This document shows, in pieces, positions 29,888 through 41,821 of a stretch of DNA of 64,000 bases (the stretch's first letter is position 1; every line of letters begins with the position of its first letter). The DNA is from Eutreptiella sp. 'Long Island Sound 2002'. Taxonomy: Eukaryota > Euglenozoa > Euglenophyceae > Eutreptiales > Eutreptiaceae. The notes under the pieces are model-generated. The model ran no database searches. It was not told the origin of the DNA and saw nothing but the letters and a program-made list of their open reading frames with translations. The stretch lies in NCBI GenBank assembly GCA_964036045.1, contig OZ038382.1:109638578-109702577 (forward strand), read 5' to 3'. Made by a program: the position numbers and the translations under genes.

Positions 29888-32800
29888 GCCTGCACGCCCT
29901 GTGGGGGCTGCGTGCCTCGAGGCTGGTGGGGGGCCGTCCCCGGGGGGGGCGGGTGGCCTGCCACTGTTGTGAGGGGCGTCTGGTGTCAGGCGCTGTCCCT
30001 CCCCCGACCGCCCGTCCTCTGGGGCGGGCAGCCGGGGTACCGCGACCCGTGTGTTCCGGGTGCGGTCGGTGCGGGTGTGGGGACCCAGCACCGGTTCCAC
30101 AGCGTGCGCCCTTGCAGGCCGGTGTTGCTCGCTGTGGGGGTGGCGGAAGGGCGTCCCCGGGGGAGCTGCCTTCCACCGTTGTGAGGGGCGTCTGAGGTCA
30201 GGCGCTCCCCCTCCCCCGACTGCCCGCCCACTGGGCGGGCTGTTGGGGTCCGTCATCCACATGCTGTGGGCGCGGGCGTGTGGATGTGGGGGCCCATCAC
30301 TGCCCCTTTGGACCGCATGCCCTGTGGGGGCTGCGTGCCGCGGGGGTGGCGGGGGGCCGTCCCCGGGGGGGTGGCCTGCCACCGTTGCGAGGGGCGTCTG
30401 GTGTCAGGCGCTGTCCCTCCCCCTGCCGCCCCTCCTCTGGGGCAGGCGGCCGGGGTCCCGCGACCCGTGTGTCCCGGTTGCGGTCGGCGCGGGCGTGGGG
30501 ACCCAGCACCGGCCCCAGAACTTGCGCCCTTGCGGGCCAGCGTTGCTCGCTGTGGGGGTGGCGGAAGGGCGTCCCCGGGGGGGGTGCCTTCCACCGTTGC
30601 GAGGGGCGTCTGAGGTCAGGCGCTCCCCCTACCCTAACTGCCTCTCTACGGAGCGGGCTGTTGCAGTCCGCTACCCACGTGCTGTGGGCGCGGGCGTGTG
30701 GGTGTGGGGGCCCAACACTGTCCCCTTGGCCTGCACGCCCTGTGGGGGCTGCGTGCCGCGGGGGTGGTGAGGGGCTGTCCCCGGGGGGGGAAGGCCTGCC
30801 ACCGTTGCGAGGGGCATCTGGTGTCAGGCGCTGTCCCTCCCCCGACCGCCCGTCCTCTGGGGCGGGCAGCCGGGGTACCGCGACCCGTGTGTCCCGGGTG
30901 CGGTCGGTGCGGGCGTGGTGACCCAGCACCGGTTCCACAGCGTGCGCCCTTGCAGGCCGGCGTTGCTCGCTGTGGGGGTGGCAGAATGGCGTCCCCGGGG
31001 GGGGTGCCTTCCACCATTGTGAGGGGCGTCTGAGGTCAGGCGCTCCCCCTCCCCGGACTGCCCGCCCACTAGGCGGGCTGTTGGGGTCTGCGTCCCACGT
31101 GCTGTGGGCGCAGGTGTGTGGGTGTGGGGGCCGGACACTGCCCACTTGGCCTGCATGCCCTGTGGGGGCTGCGTGCCGCGGGGGTGGTGGGGGGCCGCCC
31201 CCGGGGAGGCTGGCCTGCCACTGTTGGGAGGGGCGTCTGGTGTCAGGCGCTGTCCCTCCCCAAGCCGTCCGTCCTCTGGGGCGGGGAGCCGGGGTTCCGC
31301 GACCCGTGTGTCCCGGGTGCGGTCGGTGCGGGCGTGGGGAACCAGCACCGGCCCCACAGCGTGCGCCCTTGCGGGCCGGCGTTTCTCGCTGTGGGGGTGG
31401 CGGAAGGGCGTCCCTGCAGGGGGTGCCTTCCACCATTGTGAGGGGCGTCTGAGGTCAGGCGCTCCCCCTCCCTGAACTGCCCGCCCACTGGGCGGGCTGT
31501 TGGGGTCCGCCACCCACGTGCTCCGGGCGCGGGTGTGCGGATGCGGGGGCCCAACACTGTCCCCTTGGCCTGCATGCCATGTGGGGGCTGCGTGCCGCGG
31601 AGGTGGTGGGGGGGCGTCCCCGGGGGAGGTGGCCTGCCACCGTTGTGGGGGGCGTCTGGTGTCAGGCGCTGTCCCTCTCCCAGCCTCCCGCCCTCTGGGG
31701 CGGGCGGCCGGCGTTCTGCGACCCGTCTGTCCCGGGTGCGGTCGGTGCGGGTGTGGGGACCCAGCACCGGCCCCACAGGGTGCGCCCTTGCAGACCGGCG
31801 TTGCTCGGTGTGGGGGTGGCAGAAGGGCGTCCCCGGGGGGGGTGCCTTCCACCATTGTGAGGGGCCTCTGGTGTCAGGCGCTGTCTTTCCCCCGGCCGCC
31901 CGTCCTCTGGAGCGGGCAGCCGGGATTCCGCGACCCGTGTGTCCTGGGTGCGGTCGGTGCGGGCGTGGGGAACCAGCACCAGCCCCACAGGGTGTGCCTT
32001 TGCGGGCCGGGGTTGCTCGCTGTGGGGCTGGCGGAAGGGCGTCCCCGGAGGGGGGTGCCTTCCACCATTGTGACGGGCGTCTGAGGTCAGGCGCTGTCCC
32101 TCCCACGACTGCCCACCCACTGCACGGGCTGTTGGGGTCCGCCACCCACGTGCTGTGGGCGCGGCTGTGTGGGTGTGGGGGCCCAACACTGTCCCCTTGG
32201 CTTGCATGCCCTGTGAGGGCTGCGTGCCGCGGGTGTGGTGGAGGGGGCCGTCCTCGGGGGGGCTGGCCTGCCATCGTTGTGAGGGGCGTCTGGTGTCAGG
32301 CGCTGTCCCTCCCCCGGCCGCCCGTCCTCTGGAGCGGGCAGCCAGGGTTCCGCGACCCGTGTGTTCTGGGTGCGGTCGGTGCGGGCGTCGGGACCCAGCA
32401 CCGGCCCCACAGTGTGCCCCCTTGCGGGCCGGCGTTGCTCGCTGTGGGGGTGGCGCAAGGGCGTCCCCGGGGGGGGGTGCCTTCCACCATTGTGAGGGGC
32501 GTCTGAGGTCAGGCGCTGTCCCAGCCCTGACTACCCAGCCACTGGGCGGGCTGTTGGGGTCCGCCACCCACGTGCTGTGGGTGCGGGTGTGGCGGTGTTG
32601 GGGCCCAACACTGTCCCCTTGGCCTGCATTCCCTGTGGGGGCTGCGTGCTGCGGGGCTGGTGGGGGGCCGTCCCCGGGGGGGGTGGCCTGCCACCGTTGT
32701 GAGGGGCGTCTGGTGTCAGGCGCTGTCCCTCTCCCAGCTTCCCGCCCTCTGGGGCGGGCGGCCGGCGTTCTGCGACCCGTGTGTCCCGGGTGCGGTCGGT

Positions 32801-35478
32801 GCGGGCGTGGGGACCCAGCACCGGCCCCACAGGGTGCGCCCCTGCTGACCGGCGTTGCTCGGTGTGGGGGTGGCAGAAGGGCGTCCCCGGGGGGGGTGCC
32901 TTCCACCATTGTGAGGGGCCTCTGGTGTCAGGCGCTGTCCCTCCCCCGGCCGCCCGTCCTCTCGAGCGGGCAGCCGGGATTCAGCGACCCGTGTGTCCTG
33001 GGTGCGGTCAGTGCGGGCGTGGGGAACCAGCACCAGCCCCACAGCGTGTGCCTTTGCGGGCCGGGGTTGCTCGCTGTGGGGCTGGCGGAAGGGCGTCCCC
33101 GGAGGGGGGTGCCTTCCACCATTGTGACGGGCGTCTGAGGTCAGGCGCTGTCCCTCCCACGACTGCCCACCCACTGCACGGGCTGTTGGGGTCCGCCACC
33201 CACGTGCTGTGGGCGCGGCTGTGTGGGTGTGGGGGCCCAACACTGTCCCCTTGGCTTGCATGCCCTGTGAGGGCTGCGTGCCGCGGGTGTGGTGGAGGGG
33301 GCCGTCCTCGGGGGGGCTGGCCTGCCATCGTTGTGAGGGGCGTCTGGTGTCAGGCGCTGTCCCTCCCCCGGCCGCCCGTCCTCTGGAGCGGGCAGCCAGG
33401 GTTCCGCGACCCGTGTGTTCTGGGTGCGGTCGGTGCGGGCGTCGGGACCCAGCACCGGCCCCACAGTGTGCCCCCTTGCGGGCCGGCGTTGCTCGCTGTG
33501 GGGGTGGCGCAAGGGCGTCCCCGGGGGGGGGTGCCTTCCACCATTGTGAGGGGCGTCTGAGGTCAGGCGCTGTCCCAGCCCTGACTACCCAGCCACTGGG
33601 CGGGCTGTTGGGGTCCGCCACCCACGTGCTGTGGGTGCGGGTGTGGCGGTGTTGGGGCCCAACACTGTCCCCTTGGCCTGCATTCCCTGTGGGGGCTGCG
33701 TGCTGCGGGGCTGGTGGGGGGCCGTCCCCGGGGGGGGTGGCCTGCCACCGTTGTGAGGGGCGTCTGGTGTCAGGCGCTGTCCCTCTCCCAGCTTCCCGCC
33801 CTCTGGGGCGGGCGGCCGGCGTTCTGCGACCCGTGTGTCCCGGGTGCGGTCGGTGCGGGCGTGGGGACCCAGCACCGGCCCCACAGGGTGCGCCCCTGCT
33901 GACCGGCGTTGCTCGGTGTGGGGGTGGCAGAAGGGCGTCCCCGGGGGGGGTGCCTTCCACCATTGTGAGGGGCCTCTGGTGTCAGGCGCTGTCCCTCCCC
34001 CGGCCGCCCGTCCTCTCGAGCGGGCAGCCGGGATTCAGCGACCCGTGTGTCCTGGGTGCGGTCAGTGCGGGCGTGGGGAACCAGCACCAGCCCCACAGCG
34101 TGTGCCTTTGCGGGCCGGGGTTGCTCGCTGTGGGGCTGGCGGAAGGGCGTCCCCGGAGGGGGGTGCCTTCCACCATTGTGACGGGCGTCTGAGGTCAGGC
34201 GCTGTCCCTCTCACGACTGCCCGCCAACTGCACGGGCTGTTGGGGTCCGCCACCCACGTGCTGTGGGCGCAGCTGTGTGGGTGTGGGGGCCCAACACTGT
34301 CCCCTTGGCTTGCATGCCCTGTGAGGGCTGCGTGCTGCCGGTGTGGTGGAGGGGGCCGTCCTCGGGGGGGCTGGCCTGCCATCGTTGTGAGGGGCGTCTG
34401 GTGTCAGGCGCTGTCCCTCCCCCGGCCGCCCGTCCTCTGGAGCGGGCAGCCGGGGTTCCGCGACCCGTGTGTTCTGGGTGCGGTCGGTGCGGGCGTCGGG
34501 ACCCAGCACCGGCCCCACAGTGTGCCCCCTTGCGGGCCGGCGTTGCTCGCTGTGGGGGTGGCGGAAGGGCGTCCCCGGGGGGGGGTGCCTTCCACCATTG
34601 TGGGGGGCAACTGAGGTCAGGCGCTGTCCCAGCCCCGACTACCCAGCCACTGGGCGGGCTGTTGGGGTCCGCCACCCACGTGCTGTGGGCGCGGGTGTGG
34701 CGGTGTGGGGGCCCAACACTGTCCCCTTGGCCTGCATTCCCTGTGGGGGCTGCGTGCCGCGGGGCTGGGGGGGGGGCGTCCCCGGGGGGGGTGGCCTGCC
34801 ACCGTTGTGGGGGGCAGCTGGTGTCAGGCGCTGTCCCTCCCCCGGCCGCCCGTCCTCTGGAGCGGGCAGCCAGGGTTCTGCGACCCGTGTGTCCCGGGTG
34901 CGGTCGGTGCGGGCGTGGGGACCCAGCACCGGCCCCACAGCGTGCGCCCTTGCGGGCCGGCGTTGCTCGCTGTGGGGGTGGCGGAAGGGCGTCCCCGGGG
35001 GGGGTGCCTTCCACCATTGTGAGGGGCGTCTGACGTCAGGCGCTGTCCCAGACCCGACTGCCCAGCCACTGGGCGGGCTGTTGGGGTCCGCCACCCACGT
35101 GCTGTGGGCGCGGGTGTGGCGGTGTGGGGGCCCAACACTGTTCTCTTGGCCTGCATGCCCCCTGGGGGCTGCGTGCCGCGGGGCTGGTGGGGGGCCGTCC
35201 CCAGGGGGGGTGGCCTGCCACCGTTGTGAGGGGCGTCTGGTGTCAGGCGCTGTCCCTCCCCCGGCCGCCCGTCCTCTGGAGCGGGCAGCCAGGGTTCTGC
35301 GACCCGTGAGTCCCGGGTGCGGTCGGTGCGGGCGTGGGGACCAAGCACCGGCCCCACAGCGTGCGCCCTTGCGGGCCGGCGTTGCTCGCTGTGCGGGTGG
35401 CGGAAGGGCGTCCCCGGGGGGGGTGCCTTCCACCATTGTGAGGGGCCTCTGGTGTGAGTTCAGGCGCTGTCCCTCCCC
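29888..35478. repeat. satellite array 1: ~210-bp A/B dimer with higher-order repeats
   Basis: Two related monomers of about 206-212 bp alternate. A contains GAGGGGCGTCTGAGGTCAGG and GGGCCCAACACTGTCCCC. B contains GGGCGTCTGGTGTCAGG and GCGACCCGTGTGTCC. There are about 26 monomers. From 31006 the order A-B-A-B-B' forms a ~1054-bp higher-order unit, present at 31006-32057, 32058-33111 and 33112-34165; the last two are nearly identical. Monomer lengths are not multiples of three, so the many long open frames are artefacts of GC richness. The array ends at an (AGGT)n tract (35480-35499). Confidence 0.95.
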
Positions 35479-35499
35479 CAGGTAGGTAGGTAGGTAGGT

Positions 35500-36288
35500 G
35501 CACTTGGTCGAGGAGAGGCGCCTCATGGTTCCCCCTGGCGTCGCCCCTGTGACGAACAGGAAGAGGCTCTGCGCGTGAAGAGGGGAGGCGGCTTACTTCC
35601 CGCTAGACCTGACTGTTGGTCCCCAACAAAGCGGCCCCGGGCAACGCCGGGAGAGCTGATTGCCGCCAGCGTGACATGCTTGTCTCGCCGGGAGGGTGTG
35701 CCCCCGTGCTTGCGCACGTCCTCTCCTTTGGGCGGAACCCTAGGGGTTCACCGGACTTCCTGGCGTATCCCGTTCCCAAGGTATGCATGCACGTTCTTGG
35801 TACTAGGGTTCCGAGGTGCTTGGGTGTCGCATGCTCCGCCTCGAGTCCCAAAGCAGCGCAGGCCTTGAGATGCAGCCTGACCCCCGGTCTCCGGATCTCG
35901 TTTGGCCGGGTCACCTGCATGGCACGGGCTGCCTCAGTGCCCGGGCTGTGGGCACTGGGTTTCCTACTGTTGTGCGGCGTTTGTGTTTGGGTCTTGTTGG
36001 CGGTTGGGTGTGGGTTTTGTTAACCTCGCCAGTCCTGGCTGGGGTCTTGGGTGGGTGTGCTTGGGCACGGTTTGTGGCGTTGTCCCTCTAGTGTCGGCTG
36101 TTTGTGGTGTTCGTGGTTGGGCTTCGGTTTCGGCCTGCTTTTGGGACGTGTGTGGTTTCGTGGGCGCCCCGCTTGTCCCCCGCCGTTTCCGGTTCCGGCG
36201 TGCGGTGTGGGCGTGTGTGTTGGGCCCGGGTCTCGGCTGTGCCCAGCCCTTCTTGGCTGGGTTGTCGGGGTGTGTTTTTTGCGCTGTT

Positions 36289-36319
<31 letters not shown>

Positions 36320-37228
36320 CCGGGCTTTGTGGTCCCTGTCCCTCCATCCCCTTTCTTTCGGGCTGGGCTGTTGGTTCTCCTTTTTTTTTTTTTCGTTTGG
36401 GTGTCCCTTTGCCCCGTGGGCCCCTGTTACTGGCTTGGTGTTGCCGGTTTTGGGTGGGTGGTCCCCCTGTGCCTCTGTGGGGGTCCTGTCTTCGGTGCCT
36501 TCTGGGGGAGGGTTCGGCCGCCTGTGGTGGTGTTGGCGGGCAGTTTGGCGGCTGTGGGCTGTTTTCGTGCCTTTTCCCCCTCCCCCCTCCTTTTTTTTTT
36601 GGGGGGGGGGGGGAGGCTTGCCTGTTCCTCCCTCTGCCTTCCCTGGGCTGGCGCACGCACTGGCCTGCATTCAGTGTTGTCTTCCGGGCTGTTGTCTTCA
36701 GTTGCGTTCTGTGTGGCCGCGTTCCGGCCCCATGGGTCGGGTGGGCTATGTACACGGTGGGCTCGGCGCCCCCCCTTGCCGGGTTTGGTCCTGGATCTGC
36801 CGGCTGGGCGGCTGCGCCAGGCGGGTGCTTGTGGTTTTGGGTTAGGGGGCTGGGGTTGTTCGTGTCCTCACCCCTCTGCGGTGCCGGCTGTATTCTTCTG
36901 GGTGGTCCGCCACCGTTGTCGCCTGGGGCGCTGTGGCCCCGTGTGTGGCCTGCGGTGCTGGTGTGTGGCGTGCTGGCGCGGCGCTTTCCAGGGTGTGCGG
37001 TGGCTGGCTTCGGTTAGTCCCTCAGGTTAGGGTCAGTTGTGTCGTGCTGTGCCGCTCTGTGCCGCGTCGCGTCGCGTCGTGCTGTGGTGCGTTGCACTGT
37101 GGCGCGCTGTGGTGCGGTGTGCCGTGGTCTCGCGTGGTGCCGCGGTGGGTCAGTGGGGGTCAGCCTGGCCTGTGTCGTGGTGCGGAGTGCGGGCCGGAGT
37201 GTGGCCGGCTGGTGGTCGGGGGATGCGG
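35500..37228. other. GT-rich low-complexity stretch, no gene seen
   Basis: From about 36000 the plus strand is G/T rich, with a T-run near 36295-36318, a T-then-G run near 36590-36613 and a CGTCG/GTGGTG-rich stretch at 37040-37150. One CCAGTCCTGGCTGGGG motif near 36025 recalls the repeats at 1-850. Long open frames are compositional. It lies downstream of the PFP fragment on the minus strand. Confidence 0.5.
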
Positions 37229-37957
37229 TTAGGTGTGGGTGGCTCGCTGGGTCCGCGCTGTGGGGGCTTGGGCGTGCCGCTCGGGCTGGTGGGTCGGGTA
37301 GGTCTTCGGGAAATTCTGCTGAATGATCACGGTGTCCTTGGCGCGTGCACACTGACTCTCACCCATGGACTCAATCTTCACCGGGCCTCGCAGACAGGCA
37401 GGCGTACTCGGGGTGTAGAAAAGGCGTTCCTTCTCCAAGGCAGACAAACAGAAATCAGGAGTCGGACGGTGGAGGTGGCTTCCGAACGCCGTTTGAGTGG
37501 CGAAAGGCTTGCACTGCAGCTCGGCTGCGCTGGCAGGGACATGAGGGTCCAGGTCGGTGCCGCCGGCAGGCATGAGCTCATACTTCAGGGTCAGGGGGAT
37601 GTCCATATCTCCGGTGCTGAACTGCAGGGGTCCAGGGCACCGGTAGTAATCTTGGCACTTCCAGTCTTTACGGCGCTCGGAGAAGGCCTTGAAGGGGGCA
37701 CCGTCCAGCAGCAGCAAGGCCTTCGCGATCACAGCCTTTCACTTCCCCTTGCGGCGCTCGAAATTCATCATGGACGGGATCGGCGTGCCGCCGCAGTGCC
37801 ATTCCTCCACTGGACGCAACAGGTTGGTGACGGACGCCCTCACGGACGTGAGACCAGCTGAGATCAAGCCCCTGGCCGTCAATCCAAGTGCATAGCAATA
37901 CTCTGCGTCGAACCGCGACGGTAACGCAGCCCGGCCCTCATAGCCAAAAGTGTGGTC
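37229..37957 (-). pseudogene. pyrophosphate-dependent phosphofructokinase, C-terminal part
   Basis: PFP (EC 2.7.1.90) phosphorylates fructose 6-phosphate with pyrophosphate in cytosolic glycolysis. The minus strand reads FGYEGRAALPSRFDAEYCYA, LLRPVEEWHCGGTPIPSMM, NFERRKGK, then KAVIAKALLLLDGAPFKAF, RCPGPLQF and a tail GPVKIESMGESQCARAKDTV, ending at TAA 37229-37231. These match the C-terminal third of the long PFP type in order. The frame is continuous except for one TGA (37739-37741) between RRKGK and KAVIAK, inside an otherwise well-kept block. Upstream it joins element 2 directly at about 37957, and no earlier PFP exons are visible in this window. It is either a last exon cut from its gene by the retroelement or a pseudogene. 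Confidence 0.8.
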
Positions 37958-38487
37958 GCGTGACGGTCCGTGGGGTTGCCCTCCCTGGGGGCCTGTGCCT
38001 TGGTCCCGTGTCCTCTGGGGGTTTCGGTCCCTAGTCGTGGGTGCCGCGGCCGTGCCTTCGTCCTCTTCCGGTGCCTGTGACGTGGCCTTTGTGGTGGCCG
38101 GGGTCGTCGCCTGGCGGTGAGGGCGTGGTGGTGCGCCGTGCGGCGGCGTTCCCTGCGGCTTCCTCTGTGGGTGTGGCCCGTTCTCCCCGTGTAGGTGTGC
38201 CCTCCGTTGTCCCTGTGGTTTCCGGTGGCCGGTGGGCGTGCGCTGGTGTGATCCGCATGGCGTCCGATGTTTGCTTCGGTGGTGTGTGTTGGGGTGTTTG
38301 GTGGGGCTGGGGCGGCGCTGGTCCCCCCGTCGTGGTGTGCCCTTCCTGGGTGTGGGTCGTGGTGCCTGCCGTGGTGCCCTTTTCCTCCGTGTCTTGGTCC
38401 CCGTTCCCGCCCCTTCCTGGTTCTTGGGTGGTTTCCTGCCCCCACGTGGTGTCGCTTCCGGCGTCCTGTCCCTGCGTGTGCCTGCCC

Positions 38488-38838
38488 TCACTTGGGGCCC
38501 TTCCGTGCCCTCTTGCCTGAGTGCTCCTTGGTGCTCCTTGCCCTTCCCTTGCCCTTGTCCTGCCCCTTCCTGGTGTGGTGGTGGCGGGAGGAGCGGGGTG
38601 GGGAGGGGGCGCCGGCGGCCCAGGGCTGGGGGTGGGTGGCCTGGAGCCACTGGCGGAGGGGTTGGGGGGTGTAGGGGGGGCGGAGGCCCTGGACCGCATC
38701 GCGGAGGAGGGCCTCCCATGCCGCTTGCGGCATGATGGCCTCCGGGGCGGCCTCGTTCGGGTTTGCGGGGGTGCGGGTGCGCACCTCCTCGAATGTATGC
38801 ACCATGTACACCCCTTCGTGCCTTCCCGCTCCCCCGGC
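38488..38838 (-). pseudogene. element 2 ORF6-like protein, conserved C-terminal block
   Basis: Same frame as the WWSPPALQELRRW segment, after a TGA. It contains YMVHTFEEVRTRTPA, then AIMPQAAWEALLRDAVQGLR, almost the same as WMPQAAWEAMLADALHPLG in element 1, then LRQWLQATHPQPW and a basic end (HHHTRKGQDKGKGRARST) to TGA 38488-38490. Downstream to 37958 the minus strand is Arg/His/Thr-rich low complexity. Confidence 0.6.
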
Positions 38839-38841
38839 TCA

Positions 38842-39377
38842 CTTAACCCAGCGGCGGAGCTCCTGCAGAGCGGGGGGAGACCACCAGGCGAGGTGGGCGG
38901 GGGCCCGGGGGGGAAGGGGTCTGTGCCAGTGGTCGTGATGCGGCGGGGGGAGGACGTGGACCTGCGGTGGTGACGGGGGTGGCGCTGCCTGGGGGAGCGG
39001 GAGCGGCGGCGGCGGGGGCTGGGGGTGGGGGACGGGTACGGGCGGAGGGGGGAGCGGGAGCGGCAGGTGGACATGGGGCGGCGGTGGCGCGCTCGGTGGC
39101 GTCCGGGGGAGCGGGAGTGGTGGTGGCGGGGGATGGGGGTGGTGGATGGGTACGGGTGGCGGGGGGAACGGGGAGCCCGGCGGGGCGTGTTGGGGGAGGG
39201 GGAGGTGGACGTGGGGCGGCAGTGGCGTGCCTGGCTGCGTCGGGGGGAGCGGGAGTGGTGGTGGCGGGGGCTGGGGGTGGGGGTCTTGTCTGGCCGGTGG
39301 GGGGAGGGGGAGGGGGACATGGGGCGGCGGTGGCGCTCGTGGTGGTGCCCGGGGGAGCGGGAGCGACAGGAGCGGGG
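38842..39377 (-). pseudogene. element 2 ORF6-like protein, RS repeat region
   Basis: It continues past the TGA with RSCRSRSPGHHHERHRRP, HHHSRSPRR, HHHSRSPGRHRARHRRP and RRRRSRSPRQRHPRHHRR in DNA units of roughly 110-140 bp. Such RS repeats are typical of splicing and RNA-binding proteins. At about 38930 the coherent sequence changes frame and gives HLAWWSPPALQELRRWVK, homologous to WWQRWTHTQLWELRKW in element 1. It stops at TGA 38839-38841. Confidence 0.5.
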
Positions 39378-39380
39378 TCA

Positions 39381-40890
39381 CCGGGGGTCGTGGTGGCACC
39401 TGGGGGAGCGGGAGCGGCGCAAGTGGGTGGTTGAGGCGCGGTGGGAGTGTGGGCGCCGTGGGCGAGGGTGCCGTGCAGGGGGGGAGCGGGAGCGCCGCCG
39501 TTTGCGGGACCGGGCCTCATCGCTCGAGTCGGGCCAGTTTGGATGCGTCGGCGGCCCATGGGGGGCCGCGCGCGGTGCCGCCTGGTACTGGGGGGGGGGG
39601 GGAAGGTCCCCCGTCGTCCATGGATCCGCCACGTAGGGGTGTGGTGGCGGCAGTGGCTGGTGGTATGGGTCGAGTGGCTGTCCTTGGCGGGGCTGGGCCC
39701 GGGGGGCCTCTTCGGCCATCGGATGGTGGCCGGGGGGGTACGGATACGGTTCCTGGTACGGGGGTGGTGGCTGGTACGGGGGGGGTGGCTCCTGGTGGTA
39801 GGTGGGGTATGCGGGTGGAGCGCTCGGTGGCTGCCATCCCGTCTGCTGGTGCTGTTCGTGCACGGAGGGTTGTAGCCCGGTCGGGTAGGGCGGTTGGCAG
39901 TAGTAGTGGTGGGGGTGGTGTTGGTAGTGGTGGTGGTGGGGCCGCTGGTGGTGGGGGTGTGGGTAGTGGTGGGGTTGGTGTTGCGGGTATGGCCCATGGA
40001 CCCCTTGTGGGTTTTCCGGTCCCCCTTGTGGGGGTGGGGGGTTGGGCACCGTGGTCAGTCCCCGGGGCTGCACTATGTGGTGGGCATGGGGGAAGGGTTG
40101 GGGGCCGGGCTTGACGGTGACGGTGGTCGAGGGGTCCCACGTCCCTGGGTCGGTTTGGCCGGCGGTGGTGGTGGTTTGTGGGGGACGGATGACGGGACGC
40201 TTGGTGACGGGGATGTGGACGAGGGCTTGGACGGGGTCGTCCTGGGTGGCCGTCTCTGCGGTGGTGGTGGGTGCCGGGGGGAGGGGGGCGCGGGTTGCGG
40301 TGGGTGGGGGGTCCTGGCTTGGGCGAGGGCCCGGGCGGGGGTGGTGTCGGGTGGGTTTGTGTCGTTGCGTCTGCGGCGTTGTGTGTGCTCGCGTGGGCGC
40401 CGGCTTGGGTTTGGGGTCGGGTTGGGGGTTGGGGTCCGGTTTGGGTTTGGGGTCGGGTTCGGGGTCGGGGTCCGGTTTCAGGTTGAGGAGTACCTCTGTC
40501 CGGAGGTGTGAGGGCGCCGATGTCGGGTCGGGGGTCGTCCCGGGGGGTTGCCGGGGTGCCTGAGTCGCCTGTGTGGGGGTTGGGGGGTGGGTGCGTGCGG
40601 CCGCGGCTTTGGCTTTCGCCGTGGCCTTGAAGATGAGTTTGGCGGGGAGGGGGGGGTCGGAGGATGAGGTGGAGGAGGTGGACGAGGCTGAGGATGAGGA
40701 GGAGGTGGTGGACGCGGGTTGGGCTGTGATGCGGGCGGGCTTGTGGGCGGCGGCTTCTGCTGCGGCCACGGCGGGGAGGATGGAGGGCATGTCCTCGGGC
40801 TGGAGGTTGGGGGCCGGCGGCTGGGGGGGGCCGGTCGTGACCTGGCGGCCTGGCGGGCCGATCTGGTCGGCAGCGGCGGGGGAGGGAGGC
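39381..40890 (-). pseudogene. element 2 ORF6-like protein, N-terminal and start of RS domain
   Basis: The first ATG is at 40788-40790, with protein-like sequence slightly upstream. In order: MPSILPAVAAAEAAAHKPAR, a Ser/Thr-rich run, LIFKATAKAKAAA, a KP/DP repeat (PKPKPDPNPQPDPKPKP), a Tyr/Pro/His-rich stretch, and from about 39535 an arginine-serine domain (SRKRRRSRSPPARH, LRRSRSPRCH). Element 1 ORF6 has the same order of Ser/Thr-rich then Lys/Ala-rich parts. It is interrupted by TGA (39378-39380), after which the same frame continues with more RS repeats. Confidence 0.55.
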
Positions 40891-41821
40891 GCGGGGCTGC
40901 GGCCTTCTCCTTCTTGGCTCGGCCGGGCCCGGGTCCTGCAATGTGCGAGGTGGTGTGGGTTGGTGTCCGCGGGGGGGAACAGTTCGCGTGGGCTGCATTC
41001 AGGGGCGGGGGGGGTGGGTCTGGGTCTTCTGGGGTGTGTGTGGGGGGCGTGGGCGGGCCACTGGGTGGGATGGGCGTGCCGCGGGGCGCGGGGCTCCCCT
41101 CGGCGGGTGTGTGTGGGTTGTCGAGTGTGGGGGGCGGTGAAGGGTGTCCGGCGGGTGGGTGTGTGGCGGGCATGTGCTGGTGTTCGGGCGGGTGGGGAAG
41201 GCCCGTGTCGCGGGGCCCGGGGGTGCGCGCGATGGTGGGCGTGTGTGGGTCTCCGGTTGAGCAGCGAGAGGGGGGGGGCATGGGCGGGGATTGTGCGGCG
41301 GGCTGTGCTGTGTCGGTGTATGTGTCTGCTTGCCGCGCGCTTGCGTGGGCAGTTGTAGGCCGGGCGGTTTGGAGGAGAAGCTTGCCGTCTTCTGCTGCCG
41401 CGGCAAGGACTAAGATGGTCTCGTGGAGGCCGCTGCCTGGGGTGGTCAGGTCCCGGAGGGCTTTGACGGTGAGCTTGGTCCAGTCCTCTTGTAGGCGGTA
41501 CCAGCCCAGGGGGGTGGTCGGGGCCCTGTCTTGGAGGGTTGCTCGGAGGAGGTCGGGGTCGCGGATGGTGGCCGGTGTGAGGGGGGGGTGCTCCGGGTCC
41601 GGGGGGGGTGGGCTGGATGGGCTGCCGGGGTCTTGCGCGTCTACGTCGATGGATTGTTGGCCCTGGTTGGGCCCGGCCGGACTGGGCGGTGCCGGGTGGC
41701 TCCTTGGGTGTGAGACGGGTCTCGGGGCGCTGTGGTGGTGCCTTGGAGACCTGTGGATGGGAATGGGGGGCGCGTGTGGGGCGCGGGGCGGGTTAGTGGA
41801 CGTCTGGGTCATGCACGGCAT
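40800..41821 (-). CDS. element 2 ORF4-like Pro-rich protein
   Basis: An ATG at 41819-41821 overlaps the end of ORF2 in another frame. The start is Pro/His-rich, then GQQSIDVDAQDPG, then a folded-looking block (DLLRATLQDRAPTTPLGWYR, LTVKALRDLTTPGSGLHETI, LVLAAAAEDGKLLL), then more Pro-rich sequence. Element 1 ORF4 has HQPIDVDA followed by a comparable block, which supports homology of position and motif. The coherent frame fades at about 40800, where ORF6-like sequence takes over in another frame. Confidence 0.5.

Noticed and set aside
35902-37020. A 371-codon plus-strand frame in the GT-rich stretch next to the PFP fragment
   Set aside because: The product is hydrophobic low complexity rich in Gly, Cys, Trp and Phe, includes poly-Phe from T-runs, and overlaps equally long frames in other phases.
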